The position numbers and the translations under genes are program-made. A stretch of 64,000 bases of DNA from JBFMHP01 sp040752855. Its GTDB lineage: Bacteria; Pseudomonadota; Gammaproteobacteria; RBG-16-57-12. Each line of letters starts with the position of its first letter. Position 1 is the first letter of the stretch. This document shows, in pieces, positions 35,443 to 44,322 of the stretch. The DNA is taken from the NCBI GenBank assembly GCA_040752855.1, contig JBFMHP010000001.1:124001-188000 (forward strand). The letters run 5' to 3'. The notes beneath the pieces were generated by a model. That model made no database searches. It was not told where the DNA came from and saw only the letters and a list, made by a program, of their open reading frames with translations.

Positions 35443-36489
35443 TCACGTGTCCTCGTCGCACTTCATCAACAGCCAGCGATCCGTTTGCGCAATCTCCGCG
35501 GCGCGATCCTTCAATTGAGATCCCGTGCCGTAGTAGACGCTTCGACCCGCCGCGCCTGCCCAAAATCGGAATCGCTTCAGTGATCGGAGCACAACTGAAT
35601 CATCGAGTGTGTTGACGACCACGCTGACCGGTTTGGCGGCGCGCACCTTTTTCAAAAAAAGCGTCATCAGGTCGTCGGCGGCCTCATCGGCGGCGATGAA
35701 TTCCCGGATCTCGACGGTACGTCCGTTAACTGCATAGATGATGCACCCCAGCAGGCGTGTATCATCCTCGGCACAGAGCGCGAACACATGGTTCACGTCA
35801 TCGGGATCGTCGCGAAACTTCCACGTCATGTACGCGGCGGAGCGTCTCAGCGCGCAATGTACGCCCGCTTCTTTGCTGCGCCACAAGGCGTCGAAGCGTT
35901 CATCGAACACCGAGTAGTCTTCATGGATGGCGTACCGCTTGGTTGAACGCCAGGTCTCCCGCGCCGTCAGGAACAGCGCGACATCAAGCACCGGCGCTAT
36001 CAACCCCTGCACAAAGGATGGCAGCTTGATTCTGCCGAGGAGGGTCTTTGAACATATGACCTTGACCAGGCGCCGCATCGTTCCCAAGCGCTGATAACCG
36101 ATGCGCTGAAACACGAATTCCGACGCACGATTGGGCAGCCCGTACAGCAAAGCCACCTCACCATCACTCAGCAGCTGCAAAATGGTTTTCTGCAGCTGCA
36201 GGGCCGGACCCAGCGAGCGATGCGCCTTGTGCACCAGGAGATCGCCCAGCACACCCGCTTCATAGCATTGTCCGTCGGCAACGAACTGGCGCGGGAACAT
36301 CGCCCCCATGCCGACCAACTGATCGGTGTCGCCGTGCAACAGCAACCAGGCGCGCGTCCGGCCGCAGGGATTGTTTTCGTACATCCACTGGAATTTGCGT
36401 TCGAGCGGCTTGGGATGATGCTCGGACCAGAAGGCGAGCATCCGGGCCTTGTCCGCCATAAGATCGGCTTGGACGACTTTATAGCTCAT
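35443..36489 (-). CDS. GNAT-type acyltransferase
   Basis: A 348-residue predicted cytoplasmic transferase. The N-terminal GNAT fold includes AWLLLHGDTDQLVGMGAMFPR, an acyl-CoA-binding-like strand and loop (GVLGDLLVHKAHRSLGPALQL), and LYGLPNRASEFVFQRIGYQRLG. A second half (about residues 185-340) looks like another GNAT-like lobe (YMTWKFRDDP), reminiscent of double-GNAT or FemAB-like enzymes. It is the last gene of the asnB-ACP-nadE-GNAT operon, 41 nt after nadE. The acyl donor could be CoA or the operon's ACP. Substrate unknown. Confidence 0.75.
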   Translation of the reverse strand: MSYKVVQADLMADKARMLAFWSEHHPKPLERKFQWMYENNPCGRTRAWLLLHGDTDQLVGMGAMFPRQFVADGQCYEAGVLGDLLVHKAHRSLGPALQLQKTILQLLSDGEVALLYGLPNRASEFVFQRIGYQRLGTMRRLVKVICSKTLLGRIKLPSFVQGLIAPVLDVALFLTARETWRSTKRYAIHEDYSVFDERFDALWRSKEAGVHCALRRSAAYMTWKFRDDPDDVNHVFALCAEDDTRLLGCIIYAVNGRTVEIREFIAADEAADDLMTLFLKKVRAAKPVSVVVNTLDDSVVLRSLKRFRFWAGAAGRSVYYGTGSQLKDRAAEIAQTDRWLLMKCDEDT

Positions 36490-36530
36490 CGCCGGCCTTA
36501 TCGCCCTGATTCAAGGAGCGCACGCGGGCA

Positions 36531-37526
36531 TCACGCGGAAGCGCCCAAGGCCACATCCTCGACCAATAGCGCCGAGGTATGCAGATAGGCCGTTGTGCGG
36601 CGCTTTTTCTCGATATCCTGATAGATGAACTGCGCGCGCTCCACGCTCAACCCGAGCGATTCCGCCAGCTGCGCCGCGGGGATATTGTGATTGTAGGCCC
36701 ACAAGGAGAGGTCCATCTCCCGGTAGGGGAGCACGAAATAGAATTCATCCTGCCCCTGCGCCATGCTGTAGGTATCGGTGGTCGGCATCGCCGCACAGAT
36801 CCGCTCAGGCAACCCGAAGTGGCGCGCCAGCGCGTAGACCTGGGTTTTGTACAGATGGGCGATCGGTTTGATGTCCGCGGACCCGTCGCCGTTTTTCACG
36901 AAAAATCCTTGGTCATATTCCAGGCGATTGGGCGTGCCGGCCACCGCGTAGTTGAGCCGGTCGGCATGAAAATATTCGACGGTTTTACGAATCCGCTGCT
37001 TGTAACTGGTGGCGGCGACGATCTGCAGGTATTCGTTCAATCCCAGCCGGGCTTGTTTGATTTCCCCCTGCGGCGACTGCACGACCAGATTGAAATAGTT
37101 GAGGCGCCCTTCGTTGCCTCCCGCGAGCGCGATCTTGCTCTTCCAGTTCGCCTGATACTCCGGGAACACGCGCCGGATCGCCTCATCACGCCATTGATAA
37201 CAGCCGATCGCATCGAGCGTCGGCGCGATATCCTGCACGTGGTAGGCGATCCCCAATTGCTCGGCCAGCGTCCTGCCCAACTCCAGGCTGCTCCCGGAAG
37301 AATCGCGCTCGGGCAGCAGCAACCCGTGCACGCGCTCCTTACCCACCGCCTGCACACAGAGCGCCGCGGTGACCGAGCTGTCGACACCACCCGACAGCGC
37401 CACGACAAATCCGCGCCGGTGCAACCGGGTTCGCAACGCCTCGCGCAGGCCGGCGCAGATCTTTTCCGCCTCCGCCGCCGCATCGATATCCAACACGGCA
37501 TACGACAATTTATTCACCGATGTCAC
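36531..37526 (-). CDS. NAD synthase-like ATP-pyrophosphatase amidase/ligase
   Basis: A 331-residue NadE-family protein. The P-loop of N-type ATP pyrophosphatases is intact (VVALSGGVDSSVTAAL), and the C-terminal half shows GTPNRLEYDQGFF, KNGDGSADIKPIAHLYKTQV and ARHFGLPERI, as in ammonia-dependent NAD synthase. GTG 37526 has AAGGGGG 6 nt upstream. The protein lacks the N-terminal nitrilase-like glutaminase domain, so ammonia must come from elsewhere, possibly the AsnB-like neighbour. Its place between an ACP and an amidotransferase suggests a pathway-specific amidation instead of housekeeping NAD synthesis, but the latter cannot be excluded. Confidence 0.82.
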   Translation of the reverse strand: MTSVNKLSYAVLDIDAAAEAEKICAGLREALRTRLHRRGFVVALSGGVDSSVTAALCVQAVGKERVHGLLLPERDSSGSSLELGRTLAEQLGIAYHVQDIAPTLDAIGCYQWRDEAIRRVFPEYQANWKSKIALAGGNEGRLNYFNLVVQSPQGEIKQARLGLNEYLQIVAATSYKQRIRKTVEYFHADRLNYAVAGTPNRLEYDQGFFVKNGDGSADIKPIAHLYKTQVYALARHFGLPERICAAMPTTDTYSMAQGQDEFYFVLPYREMDLSLWAYNHNIPAAQLAESLGLSVERAQFIYQDIEKKRRTTAYLHTSALLVEDVALGASA

Positions 37527-37566
37527 AACGCACCCCCTTGCTCACCGTCCCCGGCCCCACGCCCGA

Positions 37567-37827
37567 TCACGCCGCGCGCTTGCGCTGGACATAGCTGACG
37601 ATGCTGTTAATCGAATCGAGGTTCTCCGGGATCATTTCCTCATCCTCGACCTTGATGCCGAAATGATTCTCCAGAAACATGATCACCTCGAGTATCCCGG
37701 TCGAATCGACCACCCCGCTTTCGAGCAAGGAAGTCTCGTTTTTCAACACTGACTGATCTTTCGTGAACAATAAATTTTCGAGGATATAGCCACGCAACTG
37801 CTGCTCGATATGCTTTGCTTCCATCAT
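37567..37827 (-). CDS. Acyl carrier protein
   Basis: An 86-residue carrier with the phosphopantetheine attachment serine in ESGVVDSTGILEVIMFLE, where the usual DSL is DST. It is acidic and helical, with the helix-3 pattern IKVEDEEMIPENLDSINSI. ATG 37827 has AAGG upstream; a GTG at 37848 would add seven residues. It lies between asnB and nadE with gaps of 28 and 40 nt, so they form one operon. It is unlikely to be the fatty-acid ACP (no fab genes nearby) and probably carries the product of the facing AMP ligase. Confidence 0.88.
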   Translation of the reverse strand: MMEAKHIEQQLRGYILENLLFTKDQSVLKNETSLLESGVVDSTGILEVIMFLENHFGIKVEDEEMIPENLDSINSIVSYVQRKRAA

Positions 37828-37855
37828 TACACTGCCTTGCTTAACCACCCATACA

Positions 37856-39853
37856 TTATTTAACCGTCAAATCATGATGCGTCGTAAAATTCACGCGCGG
37901 ATTGGCCGCCGGCCGGCGCCGGATGAATCTTTCGTATAGCAACTGCGTGGACATTATCCCGATCAATGCCATGTTGTCTGCATTCGAAAACTGCTGGCCG
38001 GAGAAGTTCCGGCATTTTCTCCATAACTGGCCGACCGCCTGTTCGTTGAACACCCCCGCCTGCTGGACACTATCCGACTCCATCAGCTCTTCCAGCCAGC
38101 CGGGTGGACGCTCCGCTCCGATAAACGCCAGGGCATCCGGCGCGCGGTACGGCTGTTTTTTCCGCGCCAGGATGCGCGGCGGGATGACAGCGGCGGCGCA
38201 CTGCTTGAGCACATGCTTTTCATCCAGCACCTTGAGCTTGTAGCGTGCCGGCAAGGCATTGGCGAACTCCACCACGTTGATGTCCAGATACGGAAAGCGT
38301 CCCTCGACCGAATGGGCCATCAACATCCGGTCGCCTTGCGAGGACAGCAGATAGCCGGAGAGCAGCGACACCATCTCCAGATACTGATCCTGGGAAAGAT
38401 ACGACCACTGCTTGAATGCCGCTGGCAATTCGTCGAGCAATGCCTTGATCACATCGCTCCCGGCCACGGCCTGGCGCTGCTGCTCGGAGTAAAACCGCTT
38501 AATCGATGCCGTCGTCGACCAGCGCAGCGCATGGGAAAACCCGGGCCGATCCCATTGATCGAGGTTCTTGCCGAAAAACCGGCGCGCCATCGCCTGCTGG
38601 CCGACCGGCGAGCGGCTCAGGTAAGGGTAGAGCCGGTTGAGCAGCATCGGCCGGAACTCGGATTGCGGGAAGCGCGCCCAAAACCGCCGGACCTTCGCCT
38701 CGCGGAAGATGTCGTAACCGGCGAACACCTCATCGGCCCCTTCGCCGGTCAACACCACCTTGATCCCGGCCGCGCGCACCCGGCGCGAGAGCAGAAACAG
38801 CGGCACCGGCGCGGTACGCAGGATGGGCCGCTCGGTGTGCTCGATCACCTCGGGCAAGGCCGCGGCGATATCGGCGCGGGTGATCAGCAATTCCGCGTGC
38901 CGGCTACCGAGCCGCGCGGCCATTTCGCGCTGATAATCGGTCTCGTCGTATTCGGCGTCTTCGAAGCGCATGGAAAAGGTGTGGAAGGTGTCCGGCCGCG
39001 CATCCTTGCCCAGCGCGGCCACGAGCGAGCTGTCCAAACCGCCGGACAAGTAACTGCCTACCGGCACGTCGGCGCGCTGCATGCGCAGCCGCGTGGCCTG
39101 CTGCAAGGTGTCGTGCAGCGCCGCCACCGCCGCGTCGAGCGAACCGGCGAATTCTTCCGCGCGGCATGTCGGAAAGCGCGGCTGCCAGTAGGCGTGTTCG
39201 GTGGCGGCGCCATTGCGATAGATGCGGTAGTGGCCGGGTCGCAGTTCGCTGATGCCCTTAAAGATGCCCTGCGGCGGGATGATGGACCAGAACGTGAAGG
39301 TCTGCTCCAGGCCGAGCGGGTCAAATGCGCGCGGCAGCGTTTCGTCCAGCGCGAAGATCGCCTTCACCTCGCTGGCGAAGATCACCCGGTCGGGTTGCTC
39401 GCACACATACAGTGGTGCGATGCCGAAGTGGTCGCGCGACAGCACCAATTCGCGCTGCTGCGCATCCCAGATGGCGATCGCCCATTGGCCGTTAAACCGC
39501 GCGAAGCACTCCGCCCCCCATTGCGCGTAGGCGCACAGCGCCACTTCGGTGTCGCTATGGGTGCGAAACGCGTGCCCCAGCGCGCGCAGCTGCTCGCGCA
39601 ACTCGATGTAGTTATAGATTTCACCGTTGAAGCTGATCCAAAGACGGCCGTTGGCATGCGCCATGGGCTGCTGGCCGGCCGAGAGGTCCAGGATGGACAG
39701 GCGGGCGTGGAGCAGCACGGCGCGTTCGTCACGGTAAAGACCGAATTCATCGGGTCCGCGATGGGATAGCGCAGCGACCATCGCGGCGAGCTGTTCATCC
39801 GCCGGCCGGTGTTTGGCCTCCGTAAGTTCTACTACCCCTGCAATCCCACACAT
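37856..39853 (-). CDS. Asparagine synthase-type amidotransferase
   Basis: A 665-residue glutamine-dependent amidotransferase. The N-terminal Cys nucleophile is present (MCGIAGVVEL), with RLSILDLSAGQQPM and SFNGEIYNY of the glutaminase domain. The synthetase domain has the ATP-pyrophosphatase loop SYLSGGLDSSLVAAL, GEGADEVFAGYD and VEGRFPYLD. Length and motifs fit AsnB and its exosortase/polysaccharide-associated relatives. As the first gene of an operon with an ACP, NadE-like and GNAT genes, it likely amidates a carboxylate in a specialised product. Housekeeping asparagine synthesis is the alternative. Confidence 0.88.
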   Translation of the reverse strand: MCGIAGVVELTEAKHRPADEQLAAMVAALSHRGPDEFGLYRDERAVLLHARLSILDLSAGQQPMAHANGRLWISFNGEIYNYIELREQLRALGHAFRTHSDTEVALCAYAQWGAECFARFNGQWAIAIWDAQQRELVLSRDHFGIAPLYVCEQPDRVIFASEVKAIFALDETLPRAFDPLGLEQTFTFWSIIPPQGIFKGISELRPGHYRIYRNGAATEHAYWQPRFPTCRAEEFAGSLDAAVAALHDTLQQATRLRMQRADVPVGSYLSGGLDSSLVAALGKDARPDTFHTFSMRFEDAEYDETDYQREMAARLGSRHAELLITRADIAAALPEVIEHTERPILRTAPVPLFLLSRRVRAAGIKVVLTGEGADEVFAGYDIFREAKVRRFWARFPQSEFRPMLLNRLYPYLSRSPVGQQAMARRFFGKNLDQWDRPGFSHALRWSTTASIKRFYSEQQRQAVAGSDVIKALLDELPAAFKQWSYLSQDQYLEMVSLLSGYLLSSQGDRMLMAHSVEGRFPYLDINVVEFANALPARYKLKVLDEKHVLKQCAAAVIPPRILARKKQPYRAPDALAFIGAERPPGWLEELMESDSVQQAGVFNEQAVGQLWRKCRNFSGQQFSNADNMALIGIMSTQLLYERFIRRRPAANPRVNFTTHHDLTVK

Positions 39854-40052
39854 GCTCGTTGCATGACCCGACTAAAATCATTGACGCCATTATTGCATGG
39901 TCATCGAAGCACGGCGACATCGATCAGCTGACCGTCGCCGCTGACGGTTCATCGCGGCGATCCGCTTGTCCAGAGGCCGTGCCGGGAACGGCTGGCGCCT
40001 TATCCCGGCCTACACAAACTGGAGACCGGCATAAGCGCAGCGTTGCCGGCAG

Positions 40053-40868
40053 CTATTTCTCCGCATACAGCCATCCGCGCCGCACCAGCCATTTCTCGAT
40101 CTCCACCGCCACCGGCACCACTGCGGCCAGCCCGATGCAGACCAGCAACTCCAGCGCTGGCAGCGGCTGGGTATGGAAGATCGCGTTGAACCTGGGCAGA
40201 TAAATCACCGCCAGTTGCAGCACAAAGGTGAGCACGACCGCGCCGAGCAGCGGGCGGTTGCTCAGCAGGCCTAAGGACCACAGGGACTCGCGCTCCGAGC
40301 GGATCGCCAGCGCGTGGCCGAGCTGGGCGAGGGTGAGGGTGAGGGTGGTGAAGACCATGGTCTGCCAATGCGCCGAGCTGACATGTATCGCCCAGGCCTG
40401 CGCCAGCAGTGAGACCCCGCCGATCAGCAGTCCCACCCACAGGATATGAATGGGTAGCAGCGGGATCGGCATGCCGAGGAAGGGGGCGAGGAGCAAGGTC
40501 CAGATCTCGCCGGAGTTGTCGGTCATGGTGTATTTGATGAACTTGCGGATGTTGTCTAAGATGCGCCGGCCCTCGCGCACGGCGGTGACGATAGTGGCGA
40601 AGTTGTCATCGAGCAGCACCATGTCGGCGGCCTCGCGCGCCACGTCGGTGCCCTTCCGGCCCATGGCCACGCCGATGTCGGCCTGGCGCAGGGCCGGGGC
40701 GTCGTTCACGCCGTCGCCGGTCATGGCGCAGAATTCGCCGGCCTGTTGCAGGGCCTGGACGATGCGGATCTTCTGCGCCGGGGAGACGCGGGCGTAGACC
40801 TGCACCTCGCAGATGATGGCGGCGAGTTCCGCATCCGAGAGCCGGGCGAGATCCTCGCCGGTCGGCAC
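40053..40868 (-). pseudogene. C-terminal remnant of a P-type cation ATPase
   Basis: 271 codons open from GTG 40868. They match the end of a P2-type ATPase: VYARVSPAQKIRIVQAL, then MTGDGVNDAPALRQADIGVAM, then C-terminal membrane helices. The DKTGT phosphorylation site, N domain and helices 1-4 are absent. A second internal deletion joins helix 6 to helix 7: IHILWVGLLIGG lacks the expected NLVTDGLPA segment that carries a cation-binding Asp. It therefore cannot transport ions. The upstream frame is closed by a TGA and the preceding fragment is in another frame. The neighbouring full-length ATPase (41596-44310) is a different paralogue. Confidence 0.85.
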
Positions 40869-40893
40869 GCGGCTGGGCGCGGCCGCGATTGAC

Positions 40894-41346
40894 CTAGGTG
40901 CCCTTGAAGGCGATGTTCAGACGATCGCCTAACGCGGCCGTCTCGGCGGGCAGTGCTGTTGTTAGCTTCTGCACCCCGACCGACTCGCCGGTCAGCGCCG
41001 CTTTATTGATCTCCAGTTCTGCGCTGTCGATCAGGCGCAGATCGGCCGGCACCACATTGCCCGCCTCGAGATAGGCCGGATCGCCGAGCTTGACGTGGGT
41101 CTGGTAGGGGATCTCTCCCTCGGTTAAGACATGCAGGACCGCCTTCATGACAAGATGGGCGTCGAACGCCAGATGATCGTTGATGGCCTGCTTTTCCATG
41201 CCATGGGTTTGCCATTCCACCGGCTTGGGTTGGACGTTGACTACATGGATCTCGACGGGGCCGTGGCGCCGCGCGAAATCGATCAAATACAGGGCAGCCT
41301 GGAAGGCGGAATCGGAACCGTCCACCGGCAAGAGCACTTTACGCAT
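40894..41346 (-). pseudogene. Chimera of UspA N-terminus and P-type ATPase actuator fragment
   Basis: 150 codons. Residues 1-92 are a universal stress protein start ([20 protein letters not shown]). At [19 protein letters not shown] the reading changes to a P-type ATPase actuator domain with the TGES loop ([11 protein letters not shown]), and it stops at NIAFKGT. The normal UspA end (GxxG nucleotide loop) is missing. The joint looks like a deletion between 'GDP' in UspA and 'GDI' in an ATPase. It is unclear whether the protein is made. A 19-bp terminal repeat of the 41348-41615 element begins just upstream of its ATG. Confidence 0.85.
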
Positions 41347-41347
41347 T

Positions 41348-41615
41348 ATCCTAGAAACGGCAGTTGGATGGGGTGGAGTGTGCGGTTTATTTGGCGCAGG
41401 GCCAGGCGTAACAAGGCGGAATGGTCATTCCATTCCAACGAGTTACAACGCAGCAATGCGCCAAATAAACCGTGCAATGCCCAAGGCGCTTCGCGGGGCG
41501 GGCCCTCCGCACCATAGCGGCTTCACCAAATTGGTGACCGCAAATTTTATGACCAAGTAAAACACGATCATCACCTTAAATCTCCAATGAAGCGGTCAAC
41601 TGCCGTTTCTAGGAT
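41348..41615. mobile_element. MITE-like element with 19-bp perfect terminal inverted repeats
   Basis: Ends 41348-41366 and 41597-41615 are perfect inverted copies (ATCCTAGAAACGGCAGTTG). A second inverted pair inside reads CGGTTTATTTGGCGCA and TGCGCCAAATAAACCG. Total length 268 nt, no gene inside. Its right end overlaps the last codons of the downstream P-type ATPase gene. No target duplication was seen. Confidence 0.75.
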
Positions 41616-44310
41616 TGTGATCTCCTTTCCTGGAAATAATCTTCAGCAACAGCTTACGTGATTCCTCCAGCAACAGCACCGAGGAGGCAATCGCCGCCGA
41701 CAACGCCCAGTCGCCCAGGCTCAGGTCGACAGTGTCGAACACCGCCTGCGCCGGTCCCCAATGCACGACCACGACTTGCAAGGACACGACGGCGGCCAGG
41801 GCCAGCCATAGCTTGCCATTGCTGAAGAACTGCCGGGTGAAGGCGCTGCCGTGCTCGGCACGGGCGTTGAAGATATTGAAGAACTGGAACAGCACGAACG
41901 TGGTGAAGGCCAGCGTCACCGCATAGGCGGGGCCGGCCCCGCCCCCGGCTCCTTCGCGTTCGCCCCAGGCATAGGCGGCGAGCGTGCCGGCGGCCATGGT
42001 CAGGCCGTAGAGGCCCAGGCGCCAGAGGCGGCCCAAGGTCAGGATGTGCGCGTCCGGCGCGCGCGGCGGCGAATGCATGATGCCCGGCCGCGCCGGCTCC
42101 ACGCCCAGGGTCATCGCCGGCGGGCCGTCCATGATGATGTTCACCCACAGGATCTGGATGGCGGTGAAGGGCGTCGGCATGCCGAGGAGCGGCGCGCCAA
42201 GCACGGTGAGGATGGCGCCGATGTTGGTCGATAGCTGGAAACGGACGAACTTGACGATGTTGTCGTAAATGGTTCGGCCTTCCTTCACCGCACCGACGAT
42301 GCTGGCGAAGTTGTCGTCGGTGAGCACCAGGGTGGCCGCCTCCTTGGTGACCTCGGTACCGGTGATGCCCATGGCTACGCCGATATCGGCGGTCTTCAGC
42401 GCCGGCGCGTCGTTCACGCCGTCGCCGGTCATTGCCACCACATGGCCGCGCGCCTTGAGCGCCTCGACGATGCGCATCTTGTGCTCGGGGGCGACGCGGG
42501 CGAACACCGCGGTGCGCTCGACTAGGTCTTGCATCCGTGCGCTGTCCAGGCCGTCCAGCTCGCGTCCCTCATGCGCCTCGCCGGTGAGGCCCAGGTCGCG
42601 GGCGATGGCCGACGCGGTGGCGAGATGGTCGCCGGTGATCATCTTGACCGCCACGCCGGCCTGCTGGCAGACGCGGATCGACTCGCGCGCCTCCGGCCGG
42701 GGCGGGTCGATGATGCCGACCAGCCCGATCAGCGTCAGACCGTCGACCCAGGCCATCAGCTCGCCGGCCGGGTCGAAGGCTTCAACGGGGATGGCGCGCC
42801 CGGCCAGGGCCAGCACACGCATGGCCTGCTCGGCCAGCGCGGCGTTCTCGGCGGCGAAGGCCGCGCGGCCGGCCTCGTCCAGTTCCGTTTCGCCGTCCGC
42901 GCCGAGCCAGCGCGCGCTACGCGCCAGCAGCACGTCGGGTGCGCCCTTTACCCACATGCGCACGACGGCGCCGTCGTGGTGGAAGGTGGCCATGAACTTG
43001 TGCGCCGAGTCGAAGGGGATCTCGGCGATGCGCGGGCTGTGTTCGACCGTGATTTCCGGGGAGAGCCCGCTTTTGGCCGCCAGCGCCAGCAACGCGCCCT
43101 CGGTGGGATCGCCGATCAGTTCGCCATCGCGGATGCGCGCGTCGGCACAGAGCGCAGCGGGGGCGAGCAGCGCGGGCCAGTCGGGGGGCGCGCCGCCATC
43201 TTCCGCGACGATGGCGCCTTTGCCGCTATACCCCTCGCCGTTGACGGCAAAGCGGCGACCCATGAAGAAGGCCCGGCGCGCCGTCATCTGGTTCAGGGTC
43301 AGCGTGCCGGTCTTGTCCGAGCAGATCACCGTCGTGCAACCGAGGGTCTCGACAGCCGCCAGCTTCTTGACGATGGCGTGACGCTTGGCCATGCGATGCA
43401 TCCCTAAGGCCAGTGTGACGGTGACCACCGCCGGCAGGCCCTCGGGAATGGCCGCCACCGCCAGCGCGATGGCGGTCATCGCGGTTTGCACCAGATCGTC
43501 GCCGCGCATGAGGCTCATGACAAAAATCAGGCCGACCACCACGCTGGCGATGGCCGCCAGACGCTTGCCGAGCGCGTCGAGCTGGACCTGAAGCGGCGTG
43601 GCCGTTTCGGCGGTCTCGGTCAGCAGGTCGGCGATCTTGCCCATCTCGGTGGCCATGCCGGTGGCCGTGACCACCGCCTCGATGCGCCCGCGCGTGACCA
43701 CGGTGTTCATGAACACCATGCCGTGCCGTTCCGCCAGCGCCGACTTTTCGGCGACGGCCTCCGACGTCTTCGCCACGGCATGCGACTCGCCGGTCAGCGC
43801 CGCCTCGGCCACCTCGGCGCCGTGGGCGTCGAGCACGCGGGCGTCCGCGGGAATGCGGTCGCCGGCCTCCAGCAGCAGGATGTCGCCGGGCACCAGTTCC
43901 TCGGCGTGTATCAGGTCCGGCCGGCCGTCGCGGCGCACACGCGCCGTCGGCGCCAGCATGTTCTTCAGCGCCGCCAGCGCGGCCTCGGCGCGGTGCTCCT
44001 GGAAGAAACCGAGCGTGGCATTGAGGATGACGACGATGACGATCACCACGGCGTCCTTCAGATCCCCGATCATGGCGGCCAGGATGGCCGCGCCGATCAG
44101 CACGATCACCAGGAAGTTCTTGAACTGGTCAAGAAACTTGTGCCAGGCGGGACGTGGTGGTTTCTCTGCCAGCCGGTTGGGGCCGTATTGCGCGAGTCGC
44201 GCCTGCGCCTCGGCGCTGGTCAGGCCTTGCGCCGGATCGATACGCAGGGCAGTGGCTACGGCGACGGGCGTTTCGGCGTGCCAGGCTTGGGTTTGCGGAG
44301 CGTCGGGCAT
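41596..44310 (-). CDS. P2-type cation-transporting ATPase (Ca2+ ATPase-like)
   Basis: A 904-residue inner-membrane ion pump. Order: cytoplasmic start, two helices, actuator domain with TGES (EAALTGESHAV), helices 3-4 with AAIPEGLPAVV, phosphorylation site CSDKTGTLT, nucleotide domain, hinge MTGDGVNDAPALKTAD, and six C-terminal helices with LWVNIIMDGPPA. PEGL in helix 4 is typical of Ca2+ or Mn2+ pumps, and the preceding gene is a CaCA exchanger. The last residues (HNPRNGS) are encoded by the MITE-like element's terminal repeat, so the original C-terminus has been replaced. Specificity is inferred. Confidence 0.9.
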   Translation of the reverse strand: MPDAPQTQAWHAETPVAVATALRIDPAQGLTSAEAQARLAQYGPNRLAEKPPRPAWHKFLDQFKNFLVIVLIGAAILAAMIGDLKDAVVIVIVVILNATLGFFQEHRAEAALAALKNMLAPTARVRRDGRPDLIHAEELVPGDILLLEAGDRIPADARVLDAHGAEVAEAALTGESHAVAKTSEAVAEKSALAERHGMVFMNTVVTRGRIEAVVTATGMATEMGKIADLLTETAETATPLQVQLDALGKRLAAIASVVVGLIFVMSLMRGDDLVQTAMTAIALAVAAIPEGLPAVVTVTLALGMHRMAKRHAIVKKLAAVETLGCTTVICSDKTGTLTLNQMTARRAFFMGRRFAVNGEGYSGKGAIVAEDGGAPPDWPALLAPAALCADARIRDGELIGDPTEGALLALAAKSGLSPEITVEHSPRIAEIPFDSAHKFMATFHHDGAVVRMWVKGAPDVLLARSARWLGADGETELDEAGRAAFAAENAALAEQAMRVLALAGRAIPVEAFDPAGELMAWVDGLTLIGLVGIIDPPRPEARESIRVCQQAGVAVKMITGDHLATASAIARDLGLTGEAHEGRELDGLDSARMQDLVERTAVFARVAPEHKMRIVEALKARGHVVAMTGDGVNDAPALKTADIGVAMGITGTEVTKEAATLVLTDDNFASIVGAVKEGRTIYDNIVKFVRFQLSTNIGAILTVLGAPLLGMPTPFTAIQILWVNIIMDGPPAMTLGVEPARPGIMHSPPRAPDAHILTLGRLWRLGLYGLTMAAGTLAAYAWGEREGAGGGAGPAYAVTLAFTTFVLFQFFNIFNARAEHGSAFTRQFFSNGKLWLALAAVVSLQVVVVHWGPAQAVFDTVDLSLGDWALSAAIASSVLLLEESRKLLLKIISRKGDHNPRNGS

Positions 44311-44322
44311 GGAGTCGTTTCC

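Noticed and set aside
40053..40868. A functional short P-type ATPase or regulatory subunit
   Set aside because: It lacks the phosphorylation site, the nucleotide domain, four helices and the helix-6 cation site; better read as a remnant.
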